From assembly GCF_014201905.1 (NCBI RefSeq), contig NZ_JACHFM010000001.1, positions 546,994 through 610,993 of the forward strand: a stretch of DNA of 64,000 bases. Direction: 5' to 3'. Under the pieces are notes generated by a model. It was not told where the DNA came from. It searched no databases and saw only the letters and a program-made list of their open reading frames with translations. This document shows positions 9,230 to 22,805 of the stretch, piece after piece; position 1 is the first letter of the stretch, and each line of letters opens with the position of its first letter. This DNA comes from Amaricoccus macauensis (GTDB taxonomy: Bacteria; Pseudomonadota; Alphaproteobacteria; Rhodobacterales; Rhodobacteraceae). A program made the position numbers and the translations under genes.

Positions 9230-9952
9230 ATGGCCGACCGCCCGCCCCGCCTCGCCGTACTGATCGACGCGGACAACACGTCGCCGAAAGTGGCTGACGC
9301 GCTTTTCGAGGAGGTGGCGAAGATCGGCGAGGCGAGCCTGCGCCGGATTTACGGCGACTTCTCGAAGGGTCAGCAGGCGGGCTGGGAACGGGTGCTCGCC
9401 CGCCACGCCATCCTGCCCACCCAGCAGTTTGCCTATACGACCGGCAAGAACTCGACCGACATCACCCTCGTCATCGACGCCATGGACCTGCTGCATTCCG
9501 GCCGGTTCGAGGGCTTTTGCCTCGTGTCCTCGGACAGCGACTTCACCCGGCTGGCGGCGCGGGTGCGCGAACAGGGAATCGACGTCTTCGGCATCGGCCG
9601 GCAGACGACGCCCGAGAGCTTCCGGCAGGCCTGCACCCGGTTCATCTTCACGGAAAACCTCGTGCGCGGCCCCGGCGGCGAGCCCGAGGCCTCCGCGGTG
9701 CAGCGGCCCGCCGGGGAGGCGGCCGTCCTCATCGAACGGGCGCTCGAGCAGATGGAGGAGGACGCCGATGGCTGGTATCAGCTCGGCGCCGTCGGTCAGC
9801 GCCTGCAGAACCTGTCGCCGGAGTTCGACACCCGCACCTTCGGGCAGGGCAAGCTTTCGGGGCTCGTCGAGGCCACCGGGCGCTTCGAGATCAGCCGAGA
9901 GGGCGCGCATGTCCGCCTGCGGCCACGGCAGAGACGCACCGGCAGAAGCTGA
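9230..9952 (+). CDS. NYN-domain ribonuclease-like protein with C-terminal OST-HTH/LOTUS domain
   Basis: A 240-residue protein. The N-terminal NYN (PIN-like) domain has the conserved acidic residues in LIDADN (Asp13 and Asp15), STDITLVIDAMD and SSDSDFTRLA. A winged-helix LOTUS domain lies about residues 165-235 (LIERALEQMEEDADGWYQLG onward). NYN domains are metal-dependent RNases and LOTUS domains bind RNA. GGAGGA lies about nine bases upstream of the ATG. Bacterial NYN-LOTUS proteins are widespread but their RNA targets are mostly unknown. The stop codon sits inside a 7-base tandem array (9948-9982). Confidence 0.88.
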   Translation: MADRPPRLAVLIDADNTSPKVADALFEEVAKIGEASLRRIYGDFSKGQQAGWERVLARHAILPTQQFAYTTGKNSTDITLVIDAMDLLHSGRFEGFCLVSSDSDFTRLAARVREQGIDVFGIGRQTTPESFRQACTRFIFTENLVRGPGGEPEASAVQRPAGEAAVLIERALEQMEEDADGWYQLGAVGQRLQNLSPEFDTRTFGQGKLSGLVEATGRFEISREGAHVRLRPRQRRTGRS

Positions 9953-9982
9953 AGGCTGAAGGCGGAAGGCAAAAGGCGGAAG
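9948..9982. repeat. Five-unit 7-base tandem repeat over the stop codon of the NYN gene
   Basis: Units read GCTGAAG, GCTGAAG, GCGGAAG, GCAAAAG, GCGGAAG. The first unit contains the gene's TGA (9950-9952). The array is purine-rich and lies just upstream of the FUSC-like gene. Confidence 0.85.
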
Positions 9983-10059
9983 GCAGGGCCTTTCAGGGGC
10001 TTGCGACGAGCGGTCAAGGTGGTTTTCCTGCCGCGGCCCCGGCGGCAACGGAGTGATGA

Positions 10060-11061
10060 GTGGAACAACTGGCGGGACGGGTGGCGGGTCGGCTGCGGGC
10101 GGCGTTGGGCGATGCGGTGGTGGCGACGCTCGCCTCCGCCGTCGCCTGGGAGCTGTCGAAGATCCTGTTCGGTCATCCGCACCCGGTCTTCGCCGCGGTC
10201 ACCGCGATCGTCTGCCTTGCCCCCGGCCTGCCGAGCCACGCGCGGCAGGCGGTCGGCGTCTTCACTGGCGTGGTGACCGGCGTCCTCGTCGGCGGGCTGG
10301 CGCTCTACCTGCCTGACACCATCCCGACGCTCAGGGTCGCCGCGGCGACCTTTGGAGCGATCATGATCGCCACCGCCTATGGCCAGCCGCCGGTGGTGCC
10401 GATCCAGGCCGGTGTTTCCGCGGTCCTCGTGCTCGCGCTGGGGGCGGAGTACGCCGGCACGGTGCGGCTGCTCGATGTGGCCTGCGGCGCCGGCGTCGGA
10501 CTGCTCTTCAGTCAGGTCCTGTTCACGCCCGATCCGGTCAAGCAGCTTCGGGCCGGCGAGCGGGCCTTGCTCGGTGCCATTGACGCGGCCTTCGGGCAGG
10601 CCGCGGCGGCGGTGGCGGCGGACGATCAGGCCAAGGCGCAGGCGGCGCTGCGGCGGTTCTCCGACGCGCACGCCGCCCTCGCCGGCCTCTCCATCAGCAT
10701 CGACAACGCCCGGGTCGCGGCCACCTGGTCGGTTCGCGGACGCCTGAAACGTCGGGATCTGCGCGTCGTTGCCGGCCGCGTCGCGCGGCGATCGACGCGG
10801 GCCTATGCGGCGGCACTGCTCTTCGGCTCGGCCCTCGCCACGGCGATGCAGCGCCGGCCCGGGGCCTGTCCGAAGATGGTCGCGCCGGGGATTGCCGCCG
10901 CGATCCGCCTTTGTGATCTGGACGTGCCCATCGGAATCGTTCCGGTCCTGCCGCTCGCGGGGGTGGACGATGACTGGCGCCGCGTCCTCGTGCGGCTCTC
11001 GGAGTCGATGGAATCGATCCGCGAATTTCGCAAGGCCACGCTGCCCGATCGCGTTTCGTGA
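10060..11061 (+). CDS. FUSC/aromatic-acid exporter-like membrane protein
   Basis: A 333-residue membrane protein. About five to six hydrophobic segments fill the first 165 residues (for example LASAVAWELSKILF, VFAAVTAIVCLAPGLP and GVFTGVVTGVLVGGLALYL), followed by a cytoplasmic helical domain. This resembles the FUSC/ArAE_1 family (YgaH- and AaeB-like exporters). The GTG start has GGAG six bases upstream. The transported compound is unknown. It precedes an MFS gene on the same strand but is separated from it by 85 bases. Confidence 0.75.
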   Translation: MEQLAGRVAGRLRAALGDAVVATLASAVAWELSKILFGHPHPVFAAVTAIVCLAPGLPSHARQAVGVFTGVVTGVLVGGLALYLPDTIPTLRVAAATFGAIMIATAYGQPPVVPIQAGVSAVLVLALGAEYAGTVRLLDVACGAGVGLLFSQVLFTPDPVKQLRAGERALLGAIDAAFGQAAAAVAADDQAKAQAALRRFSDAHAALAGLSISIDNARVAATWSVRGRLKRRDLRVVAGRVARRSTRAYAAALLFGSALATAMQRRPGACPKMVAPGIAAAIRLCDLDVPIGIVPVLPLAGVDDDWRRVLVRLSESMESIREFRKATLPDRVS

Positions 11062-11146
11062 TGGCCGACCGCACCGATTGTGCTTTGACGTCAGTCGATG
11101 GTGAGCGCAGCATCACCATCCATTTCCGCGTGCGAGTCCTTCGACA

Positions 11147-12400
11147 ATGTCCTTTCCAAAGACCGCTGCCGCGCCCCGCCTCCTGACCCCGCTCCTCGTG
11201 GCGAGCTGCATCATTCTGCTCGTCGGGTTCGGCGTCCGGGCGAGCTTCGGGGTGTTCCAGCTGCCGATCCGGGACGCCTTCGGGTGGCCGAGGGCGGATT
11301 TCTCGCTGGCGATCGCCATCCAGAACCTCGCCTGGGGCATCGGCCAGCCGATCTTCAGCGCCATCGCCGAACGCTTCGGAGACCGGCGGGCCATCGCGCT
11401 CGGCGTGCTGTTCTACGCGGCCGGTCTCGTGCTCTCGGCGAACGCGGTGACGCCGGAGGGCCACCAGCTTCTCAACATCCTGATCGGCTTCGGTGTCGCG
11501 GGCACCGGTTTTGGCGTCATTCTCGCGATCGTCGGCCGCGCCGCCACGCCGGAGCGGCGCTCGCTCACCCTCGGCATCGCCACGGCCGCCGGCTCCGCCG
11601 GTCAGGTGGTCGGCCCGCCGCTCGCCGAGGCGCTGCTCGGTGTCATGCCGTGGAACCACGTCTTCCTGGTCTTCGCGCTGCTCATCATCGCGGTCCTCGT
11701 GCTGCTGCCGTTCATCTCGGGCCCGACCCGCGCGCCGGTGCAGACCAGTGACGAGGGGATGGGTGTGATCGTCGGCCGCGCGATCCGCGATCCGTCGTTC
11801 ATCCTGCTCTTCCTCGGGTTCTTCTCCTGCGGCTACCAGCTCGGCTTCATCACCGCGCACTTCCCGGCGTTCGTGACCGAGGTCTGCTCGCCGATCCCGG
11901 CGAACGGCGTGCTCGCGGCACTCGGCATCACCACCACCTCGGCGCTCGGGGCGGTGGCGATCGCGGTTATCGGCATGGCGAACATCGCGGGCACACTCAC
12001 CGCCGGTGCGCTGGGCGCGCGCTATCGCAAGAAGTACCTGCTCGCGCAGATTTATCTTGCCCGCACCATCATCGCGTCCGCGTTCATCCTCGCGCCGATG
12101 ACGCCGGGAAGCGTGCTGCTCTTCTCCGCGCTGATGGGGGCGCTCTGGCTTGCCACGGTGCCGCTGACCTCCGGCATCGTCGCCGAGATCTGGGGCATCC
12201 GCTACATGGGCACGCTCTACGGGCTGGTGTTTCTCAGCCACCAGATCGGCGGCTTTCTCGGAGTCTGGCTCGGCGGCAGGCTTTACGACATCTACGGCAG
12301 CTACACGCTGGTCTGGTGGATCGGCATCGGTGTCGGCGCGTTCTCGGTGCTCGTGCACCTGCCGATCCGTGAACGACCGGCGGGGCTCCAGCCGGCCTGA
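11147..12400 (+). CDS. MFS transporter (oxalate/formate-antiporter-like)
   Basis: A 417-residue major-facilitator protein with about 12 predicted transmembrane helices split by a central loop near residue 205. The MFS motif between helices 2 and 3 is recognisable (ERFGDRRAIALG). It resembles the OFA/monocarboxylate branch of MFS (VRASFGVFQLPIRDAFGW at helix 1). It acts in the inner membrane. The substrate is not deducible and no catabolic genes adjoin it. Confidence 0.88.
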   Translation: MSFPKTAAAPRLLTPLLVASCIILLVGFGVRASFGVFQLPIRDAFGWPRADFSLAIAIQNLAWGIGQPIFSAIAERFGDRRAIALGVLFYAAGLVLSANAVTPEGHQLLNILIGFGVAGTGFGVILAIVGRAATPERRSLTLGIATAAGSAGQVVGPPLAEALLGVMPWNHVFLVFALLIIAVLVLLPFISGPTRAPVQTSDEGMGVIVGRAIRDPSFILLFLGFFSCGYQLGFITAHFPAFVTEVCSPIPANGVLAALGITTTSALGAVAIAVIGMANIAGTLTAGALGARYRKKYLLAQIYLARTIIASAFILAPMTPGSVLLFSALMGALWLATVPLTSGIVAEIWGIRYMGTLYGLVFLSHQIGGFLGVWLGGRLYDIYGSYTLVWWIGIGVGAFSVLVHLPIRERPAGLQPA

Positions 12401-12498
12401 CGCCTCAGGGCCACACAACGGCGGCGCTCACGGCTTCAGGGGTTGCCGCGTTGGCGCGGGCAGGCGAGGTTCAGGGGGCTCACCTGCCGGAGACCCCA

Positions 12499-13932
<1,434 letters not shown>

Positions 13933-13941
<9 letters not shown>

Positions 13942-13970
13942 GGCGCCGTGCTCTGAGGCCGTGCTCTGAG
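13933..13970. repeat. Three copies of GTGCTCTGAG at the end of cls
   Basis: Copies lie at 13933-13942, 13948-13957 and 13961-13970. The first contains the last two codons and the TGA stop of cls. The repeat fills the space before the convergent sulfatase stop. Confidence 0.85.
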
Positions 13971-15452
13971 CTAGTACGGCCCGGTCCGGCGCGGCCCCGG
14001 CTCGCAGACCCGCATCAGCGCGTCGAAGGCCCGCGCCGTCAGATCGGAGCGCAGCGCGGCGCTGGCCGGATCGTCCCAGAGGTCGGTGAATTCGGATGGG
14101 TCGGCCTCGAGGTCATAGAGTTCGCCGGTTCCGTGGCTGTGGTAGACACTGAGCTTGTGTCGCCCGTCGAAGTACATGCTGGCGCGGGTGTGGCGTGCGT
14201 CCGGCATCCCGAGGGCGTCGAAGTACTCGCAGAGCACATAGGGCTTGTGGGCGTCGGCCGGCACGGTGCCGGTCAGGAGCGGCCAGAGCGACTTGCCCTG
14301 CATCCCCTCGCCTTCCGGCAGCCCCGCCGCGCCAAGGATCGTCTGGGGGATGTCGACCAGCTCCACCAGTGCGTCGGAGACGACACCCTCGCGCACGTAG
14401 CCCGGCCAGGAGAAGATCATCGGCACCCGCACCAGCCCCTCGTAGAACCGGGCGCCCTTGTAGATGAGGCCGTGGTCGCCCAGCATCTCGCCGTGGTCGC
14501 TCATGAAGAGGACGAGCGTGTCCCGACGCTGCCCCGTCTCGTCGAGCACGCCCATTAGATCGCCCACCATGTCGTCGATGAGCGCGATCATCGCGTGGTA
14601 GCAGGCGCGCACCTGCTTGCCGTCCCAGGTTTCGGGCGGTGTGTCGTGGGTCGCCCCCTCGGGCCGCGGGGCGGGCGGCTCATAGAGATCGGAGTCCGGG
14701 TCGCCACGCCGGGGGTCGACCGCCACGCGCGACTGCTGGTCGATCTCAAAGAGGCGCCTCTGGTGGTCGAGATCGGATGGCGCGAAGACCGGCCCGGGCA
14801 TCGCGGCCCGGTCGAAACGGGCGAGGTAGTCCGCCGGCGGATCGAACGGCGGATGCGGATCGAAGAGGTTGATCGAGAGGAACCACGGCCGATCGGCGTG
14901 CGCCCGCATGAAACGCTTCGCCCGGTCGCCCGCCCACGTGGTCTGGTGCACGTCCGCATCGACGCCAGGCCCGATGGTGCGGCCCGGATCGTAGATCGCC
15001 GTCGCGTCGACGCCGCGCTCGGCCAGCCAGTCCTGATAGTCGTGCCCCGTCTCCCAGTCCGGGTCCGGGTGGTGGCTCCAGTAGAATTCATCGTAGCCGT
15101 CGTCAGCCGGGCGCGTTTCGACCACGCCCTGCGCCCGCGAGAGATGCAGCTTGCCGATGAGGCCCGTCCGGTAGCCGGCGTCACGAAAGATGCGCGGCAC
15201 CAGCACGATGTCGCCCGGAAAGCCGATGTTGCCGTTCCGCTGGACGCCCGTGGCGATCGGGTACTTGCCGCTCAGGAACGAAGCCCGGCTCGGCGTACAG
15301 ATCGGGCTCTGGCAGTAGGCGCGGTCGAACGCCGTGCCCTCGGCGGCCAGCCGGTCGATCGCGGGCGTTCGCGCGCCCGGATGGCCGAGGAAGGAGAGGG
15401 TGTCCCAGCGTTGCTGGTCGGTACAGATCCAGAGAATGTTCGGCTGTGTCAT
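13971..15452 (-). CDS. Type I sulfatase (Cys type)
   Basis: A 493-residue alkaline-phosphatase-superfamily sulfatase. Metal-site residues start the protein (NILWICTDQQRWD). The formylglycine motif is CTPSR with Cys52 as the residue to be oxidised, followed by ASFLSGKYP. Further motifs are FDPHPPF and LFMSDHGEMLGDHGL. No signal peptide is present, suggesting a cytoplasmic enzyme of the choline-sulfatase/phosphonate-monoester-hydrolase kind. The Met at 15452 was chosen because the domain begins there; the longer frame from 15512 adds a basic tail. Maturation needs a formylglycine-generating enzyme, not encoded in the window. Confidence 0.9.
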   Translation of the reverse strand: MTQPNILWICTDQQRWDTLSFLGHPGARTPAIDRLAAEGTAFDRAYCQSPICTPSRASFLSGKYPIATGVQRNGNIGFPGDIVLVPRIFRDAGYRTGLIGKLHLSRAQGVVETRPADDGYDEFYWSHHPDPDWETGHDYQDWLAERGVDATAIYDPGRTIGPGVDADVHQTTWAGDRAKRFMRAHADRPWFLSINLFDPHPPFDPPADYLARFDRAAMPGPVFAPSDLDHQRRLFEIDQQSRVAVDPRRGDPDSDLYEPPAPRPEGATHDTPPETWDGKQVRACYHAMIALIDDMVGDLMGVLDETGQRRDTLVLFMSDHGEMLGDHGLIYKGARFYEGLVRVPMIFSWPGYVREGVVSDALVELVDIPQTILGAAGLPEGEGMQGKSLWPLLTGTVPADAHKPYVLCEYFDALGMPDARHTRASMYFDGRHKLSVYHSHGTGELYDLEADPSEFTDLWDDPASAALRSDLTARAFDALMRVCEPGPRRTGPY

Positions 15453-15521
15453 GAGCTTGCCTGCCAGTCGGGGGGATTGCCCGAGCCTCCCCGACCGGCC
15501 GCCCGAACGCAAACGGAAAGC

Positions 15522-16787
15522 TCAGCCGCGAATGGCGCCGTCGCCCTCGACGAGATACTTGAAGCTCGTGAGCTGCTCGGCACCGACCGGCCCGCGGGCG
15601 TGGAGCTTGCCCGTGGCGATGCCAATTTCCGCCCCCATGCCGAACTCGCCGCCGTCGGCGAACTGCGTCGAGGCGTTGCGCATCAGGATCGCGCTGTCGA
15701 GCCGCTGGAAGAAGCGTGCCGCCGCCGCGTCGTCCTCGGTCAGGATGCAGTCGGTGTGGTTCGAGCCGTAGCGGCGGATGTGGGCGATCGCGCCGTCAAC
15801 GCCGTCGACGAGCTTCGCCGCGATGATCATGTCGAGGAACTCGTGGCCCCAGTCCTCCGGCCCCGCCGGCACCACACCGGGCAGAGCGAGCAGCGTGTCG
15901 TCGCCCCTCACCTCGACACCGGCGTCCACCAGATCGGTGACGAAGGGCGCGCCCTCGGCCTCGAAGAACGCCCGGTCGATCAGCAGGCACTCGGCGGCGC
16001 CGCAGATCCCCGTGCGCCGGGTCTTGGCGTTCAGGATGACCTTGCGCGCCCTGGCGAGATCGGCGGCCTTGTCCACGTAGATGTGGACGATGCCTTCGAG
16101 GTGGGCGAAGACCGGTACGCGCGCGTCGGCCTGCACCCGGCCGACGAGGCTCTTGCCGCCCCGGGGCACGATGACGTCGATGTAGCGCGTCATGGTCAGC
16201 ATCTCGCCCACCGCGGCGCGGTCAGTGGTCGGCACGAGCTGGATCGCCGCTTCGGGCAGGCCTGCGGCGCGGAGCCCGGCGACGAGCCCGGCGTGGATCA
16301 CCGTCGACGAGCGCAGGCTCTCAGAGCCGCCGCGCAGGATCGCGGCGTTGCCGGCCTTCAGGCAGAGGGCGCCCGCGTCGGCGGTGACATTGGGCCGGCT
16401 CTCGAAGATCACGCCGATGACGCCGATGGGCGTGCGCACCCGGCGGATGCGGAGGCCGGTCGGCCGGTCCCACTCGGCGATGACCGCGCCCACGGGATCG
16501 GGCTGGCCGGCGATCGAGCGCAGGCCCTCGACCATGCCGCGCACCCGGCCCTCGTCAAGCTTCAGCCGGTCCAGCATCGCGCCGCCGAGGCCCTTCGCCT
16601 CAGCCGCCGCCATGTCCTCGGCATTGGCGGCGAGCAGCGTGGCACGGTCCGCCCAGATCGCGTCCGCCGCAGCGCGCAGCGCCGCATCCTTCTGCTCCGA
16701 CGGGGCGAACGCCAGCTCCGCCGCGGCATCCCGCGCCGCCTCGCCGATCCCCTGCATCAGGGTTGCGATATCGGGCCGTGCGTCCAT
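15522..16787 (-). CDS. proA: Gamma-glutamyl phosphate reductase
   Basis: Second step of proline synthesis: reduces gamma-glutamyl phosphate to glutamate semialdehyde with NADPH. The 421-residue length is standard. Aldehyde-dehydrogenase-fold motifs are clear: [42 protein letters not shown], and the catalytic Cys in [14 protein letters not shown]. It lies 17 bases downstream of proB, forming a proB-proA operon behind obgE. Confidence 0.97.
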   Translation of the reverse strand: MDARPDIATLMQGIGEAARDAAAELAFAPSEQKDAALRAAADAIWADRATLLAANAEDMAAAEAKGLGGAMLDRLKLDEGRVRGMVEGLRSIAGQPDPVGAVIAEWDRPTGLRIRRVRTPIGVIGVIFESRPNVTADAGALCLKAGNAAILRGGSESLRSSTVIHAGLVAGLRAAGLPEAAIQLVPTTDRAAVGEMLTMTRYIDVIVPRGGKSLVGRVQADARVPVFAHLEGIVHIYVDKAADLARARKVILNAKTRRTGICGAAECLLIDRAFFEAEGAPFVTDLVDAGVEVRGDDTLLALPGVVPAGPEDWGHEFLDMIIAAKLVDGVDGAIAHIRRYGSNHTDCILTEDDAAAARFFQRLDSAILMRNASTQFADGGEFGMGAEIGIATGKLHARGPVGAEQLTSFKYLVEGDGAIRG

Positions 16788-16804
16788 CTCGTCCGTCCTC
16801 CTTC

Positions 16805-19565
<2,761 letters not shown>

Positions 19566-19588
19566 GGGAAGAAGCCTCGGAGGAACGC

Positions 19589-19618
19589 AAAAAGGCCGGC
19601 GCTGCCGCCGGCCTTTTC
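19589..19618 (-). terminator. Rho-independent terminator after rpmA
   Basis: An 11-base perfect stem (19590-19600 pairing with 19607-19617) with a 6-base loop. On the minus strand it ends in a T-run (CCTTTTTGCG). It lies 30 bases past the rpmA stop, so it separates L21/L27 expression from the GNAT-obgE-proBA genes. Confidence 0.85.
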
Positions 19619-19647
19619 GACAAGTCGTTGCCGAAGGGCGTGCAGCG

Positions 19648-19917
19648 TTACTCCGCGGCCTCGGCCCGCGGAAGCACCGAGATGAACGTCCGTCCCTTGA
19701 AGCCGGTGACGAAGCTCACGTTGCCGGTCTCGGTGGCGAAGATCGTGTGGTCGCGGCCCATGCCGACACCGTTGCCCGGCCACCACTTGGTGCCGCGCTG
19801 CCGCACCAGGATGTTCCCCGGGATGACCGCCTCGCCACCGAACTTCTTCACGCCGAGCCGCCGGCCCTTGCTGTCGCGGCCGTTCCTGGACGAACCGCCT
19901 GCCTTTTTATGTGCCAT
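19648..19917 (-). CDS. rpmA: 50S ribosomal protein L27
   Basis: An 89-residue ribosomal protein at the peptidyl-transferase centre. It begins [20 protein letters not shown], the standard bL27 N-terminus without the cleavable extension of Firmicutes. It is cotranscribed with rplU, 13 bases upstream. Confidence 0.98.
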   Translation of the reverse strand: MAHKKAGGSSRNGRDSKGRRLGVKKFGGEAVIPGNILVRQRGTKWWPGNGVGMGRDHTIFATETGNVSFVTGFKGRTFISVLPRAEAAE

Positions 19918-19930
19918 CTCTCGGACCTCC

Positions 19931-20326
19931 TCAGAGCGCCGGCGCGGCCACGGCGTCGGCCGGAGCCGCTGCCTCAGCCTTCGTTTCGGCCTTCGCCTTG
20001 GCAGCCTTCTTGCCGCCGGCGGAAATGTCGGTGATGCGGACGCGCGTCAGGTACTGACGATGGCCGCGCTTGCGCTGGGACGAGTGCTTGCGGCGGCGCT
20101 TCTTGAAGGAGATGACCTTCTCGCCGCGGTACTGCTCCAGCACCTCCGCGGTGACGGTGGCGCCGGCCACGAAGGGCGCGCCCACCTGCACCGCGTCACC
20201 GCCGAGCATCAGCACTTCGGAAAACTCGACGGTCTCGCCGGCGTCCGCCGCCAGCTTTTCCACCGTGAGGATCTGGTTCGGGGCGACCCGGTACTGCTTG
20301 CCGCCCGTCTTGACTACCGCGAACAT
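19931..20326 (-). CDS. rplU: 50S ribosomal protein L21
   Basis: A 131-residue bL21 with a normal core ([14 protein letters not shown] to [19 protein letters not shown]) and a C-terminal Ala/Lys-rich tail of about 30 residues ([13 protein letters not shown]), typical of alphaproteobacteria. The Met at 20326 has AAGGAAG seven bases upstream. The frame stays open upstream, but those residues are not L21-like. It is the first gene of the rplU-rpmA operon. Confidence 0.97.
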   Translation of the reverse strand: MFAVVKTGGKQYRVAPNQILTVEKLAADAGETVEFSEVLMLGGDAVQVGAPFVAGATVTAEVLEQYRGEKVISFKKRRRKHSSQRKRGHRQYLTRVRITDISAGGKKAAKAKAETKAEAAAPADAVAAPAL

Positions 20327-20470
20327 CCGCGTTCTTCCTTTTCTCGTCCCGCGTCCTGCGGCCCCGGGGATGCCCGGCGTTTCGCGGAGCCTGTCGCTCC
20401 GCGCCTCGAACAGCGCGCTCTGGTTCATGAGCATTGCTTCCACACGCGGATTCCCCGCGCGGGAGCAGGG

Positions 20471-20499
20471 TATATCGCCAAGACGCCGCCGACTGTCAA
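20471..20499 (-). promoter_or_regulatory. Sigma70-type promoter for rplU-rpmA
   Basis: On the minus strand: -35 TTGACA (20494-20499), a 17-base spacer and -10 GATATA (20471-20476). A start site near 20464 would give a leader of about 138 bases before rplU. The leader is GC-rich and could fold. Confidence 0.75.
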
Positions 20500-20662
20500 G
20501 CGGACTCGCGCGGACCTCCTGCGTCAGCACGCCTCGGGCGAGTGTCATCCTCGCGCGGGCGTCATCGCCGACCGGGGGCCGACGCATTGTGCCGCGCCGG
20601 CCGAGAAGTTAGGGTCCGCGCCGGCGTTCTGGAGCCGCTGGCATTCTCGAAGGAAATCGGAC

Positions 20663-21910
20663 GTGGCGCAGGAGTTGGTGTTCTGGGGGATCGCGGCGGC
20701 CGGGCTCGTGCTCGCGCTCGGCCTCGTCCTCGCGCCGCTCTGGCGCGGCGCGGTGCGGGCCGAGCGTCGGGCGAGCTATGATCTGCAGGTTCACCGCGAC
20801 CAGTTGCGCGAGGTCGACGCCGATCTCGCCCGCGGTGTCCTGACCCCCGCCGAGGCCGAGGCGAGCCGCGTCGAGATCTCGCGCCGCCTGATCGCCGCCG
20901 CCGACGCCGAGGCCCGCGAGGCCGATGCCGCAAGCGCCCCGCGCGGACTGACCCGGCGCGCGGTTCCGGTCCTCGCCCTCTGCGTCGCCCTCATCGGACT
21001 TGGCCTCTACGGCTGGCTCGGCGCGCCCGGTCTGCCCGACCAGCCGCTCGCCCAGCGCACCGCCGACGCCGCAGCCGCCCGGGCGAACCGCCCGACCCAG
21101 GCCGCAGCCGAAGCGATGGTCGCGGAGCGCACGCCCGCGGAGGCACCCCCCGCGCCGGCCCCGGCGGACGCCGAGCTCATCAGCAAGCTCGAGCAGGTGC
21201 TGAAGGACCGTCCCGACGATCTGCAGGGCTACCGGCTCCTCGCCCGCAGCCTCGCCTCGCTCGGCCGCTGGCCGGAAGCGCGTGTGGCGCAGGAGCGCGT
21301 GGTGGCACTGCTCGGCGACAAGGCGACCGCGGACGATCTCGTCGATCTCGCCGAGGCACAGGTGCTGGCGACGAACGGCTATGTCTCCCCCGAGGCCGAG
21401 GCGGTGCTCGGACGGGCGCTTCGCCTCGCGCCGGATCACCCGGTGGCACGCTACTATTCCGCTCTCGCGCTGCTCGGCGCCGGCCGCGCCGATCTCGCGC
21501 TCACGATCTGGCAGCGGCTCGCCGAGCAGGGCCCCGAGGACGCCCCCTGGATGGCACCCACCCGCGCCGGGCTCGCTGAGGCCGCGCGGCAGCTTGGAAT
21601 GGCCCCGCCCATGCCGGCCCTGCCCGGACCGACCGCTGACGACGTGCGTGCGGCGGAGGACCTCTCCACCGAGGCGCGCCAGTCGATGATCGAGACGATG
21701 GTGGCGCAGCTCTCCAGCCGGCTGGCGAGCGAGGGCGGGCCGGCGCCCGACTGGGCGCGGCTCATCCGTTCCCTCACCGTCCTCGGCCGGCACGAACAGG
21801 CGACGGCGGTTCTCGCCGAGGCGCGCCGGACCTTCGCGGCCGACGCAACCGGCCTCGCGCTCGTCGACGCGGCCGCGCGTGAGTCCGGCCTGCCCGCGAC
21901 GACGCCGTGA
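20663..21910 (+). CDS. ccmI: Cytochrome c biogenesis protein CcmI
   Basis: A 415-residue membrane protein of system I cytochrome c maturation; it holds apocytochrome c for haem ligation by CcmF/CcmH. Two transmembrane helices (about residues 5-25 and 92-112) flank a cytoplasmic leucine-zipper-like segment ([20 protein letters not shown]). A periplasmic TPR region follows (for example [20 protein letters not shown]). The GTG start at 20663 has AAGGA eight bases upstream. The stop overlaps the ruvX start. The other ccm genes are not in the window. Confidence 0.93.
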   Translation: MAQELVFWGIAAAGLVLALGLVLAPLWRGAVRAERRASYDLQVHRDQLREVDADLARGVLTPAEAEASRVEISRRLIAAADAEAREADAASAPRGLTRRAVPVLALCVALIGLGLYGWLGAPGLPDQPLAQRTADAAAARANRPTQAAAEAMVAERTPAEAPPAPAPADAELISKLEQVLKDRPDDLQGYRLLARSLASLGRWPEARVAQERVVALLGDKATADDLVDLAEAQVLATNGYVSPEAEAVLGRALRLAPDHPVARYYSALALLGAGRADLALTIWQRLAEQGPEDAPWMAPTRAGLAEAARQLGMAPPMPALPGPTADDVRAAEDLSTEARQSMIETMVAQLSSRLASEGGPAPDWARLIRSLTVLGRHEQATAVLAEARRTFAADATGLALVDAAARESGLPATTP

Positions 21911-22440
21911 GCGGATCCGTGGCCGGGAGCGGGCCAACGACAGGGGTGGTGTTCGCCGATCCGGCGGAGTTCGCCGTGGCGCTCGCGCCGGGGCGGGCGC
22001 TCATGGGGCTCGACCTCGGGACGAAGACGATCGGCGTCGCGGTCTCCGATACCGCCCGGCACGTGGCAAGCCCGCTCCAGACCGTGCGCCGCACGAAATT
22101 CAGCACCGATGCCGCCGCCCTCGCGACGCTGGTCGCCGCTCGGCAGATCGGCGGCATCGTCCTCGGCCTGCCGCGCAACATGGACGGAACCGAGGGGCCG
22201 CGGGCGCAGTCGACCCGCGCCTTCGCGCGCAACCTGACCGGGGTCATTCCGCTGCCGGTGACCTTCTGGGACGAGCGGCTTTCCACCGTCGCGGCCGAGC
22301 GGGCGCTTCTCGAGGCCGACGCCTCGCGGCGGCGCCGGGCCGAGGTGATCGACCACGTGGCGGCGGGCTTCATCCTGCAGGGACTGCTCGACCGGCTCGC
22401 GTGGCTCGACCGGGAGCACCGGAGGCCGGGCGATGAGTGA
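21907..22440 (+). CDS. ruvX: Putative Holliday-junction resolvase RuvX (YqgF)
   Basis: A 177-residue RNase H-fold nuclease, also involved in 16S rRNA 5'-end maturation. Catalytic acids are seen in [30 protein letters not shown] and [11 protein letters not shown]. The GTG start overlaps the ccmI stop (GTGA). The first 28 residues precede the fold and may be over-called. The gene end overlaps the next small gene by eight bases. Confidence 0.93.
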   Translation: MSGSVAGSGPTTGVVFADPAEFAVALAPGRALMGLDLGTKTIGVAVSDTARHVASPLQTVRRTKFSTDAAALATLVAARQIGGIVLGLPRNMDGTEGPRAQSTRAFARNLTGVIPLPVTFWDERLSTVAAERALLEADASRRRRAEVIDHVAAGFILQGLLDRLAWLDREHRRPGDE

Positions 22441-22666
22441 CGAGATCTGGCGGCGCGACGAGATCGAAAGCCCCTGCGTCAAGATCTGCGTGATCGAGCC
22501 GGAAACGCGCCTCTGCCTCGGCTGCCACCGCTCCATCGACGAGATCGGCGCATGGTCGGCCATGACGCCCGAGGCCCGGCGCGCGGTGATCGCCGAGCTT
22601 CCCGCCCGCGCGGCGCGCGCGAAACCGGTCCGCCGCGGCGGCGCCGCCGGCCGGCGCTCGCGCTAG
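22433..22666 (+). CDS. DUF1289 small Cys-rich protein
   Basis: A 77-residue protein with four Cys (15, 19, 28, 31) in SPCVKICVIEPETRLCLGC, the DUF1289 signature, and a basic Arg/Ala-rich tail. The Cys arrangement suggests metal or Fe-S binding, but no role is established. It is the last gene of the ccmI-ruvX group. Confidence 0.88.
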   Translation: MSDEIWRRDEIESPCVKICVIEPETRLCLGCHRSIDEIGAWSAMTPEARRAVIAELPARAARAKPVRRGGAAGRRSR

Positions 22667-22681
22667 GCATCGCTGATCAGG

Positions 22682-22705
22682 AAAACGGCCGCCCGAGAGC
22701 GGCCG
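22682..22705 (-). terminator. Probable terminator for the sugar-binding-protein gene
   Basis: A 7-base stem CGGCCGC/GCGGCCG with a 6-base loop. On the minus strand it is followed by TTTTC. It lies about 100 bases beyond the binding-protein stop and just after the convergent DUF1289 gene, so it may work in both directions. Confidence 0.55.
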
Positions 22706-22805
22706 AGGTATCAAGTGGCGGGCCGGTCTGCGCCGGCCCTGCCCTTCCGGGCCTTCAGGCCCGGATCGTCGCATCGCGGGCCCGAAGGCCTGGACGGCGG
22801 GAGGG

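Noticed and set aside
20327..20587. Upstream extension of L21
   Set aside because: The residues are not L21-like and most lie upstream of the likely start site; the internal Met has a good ribosome site.
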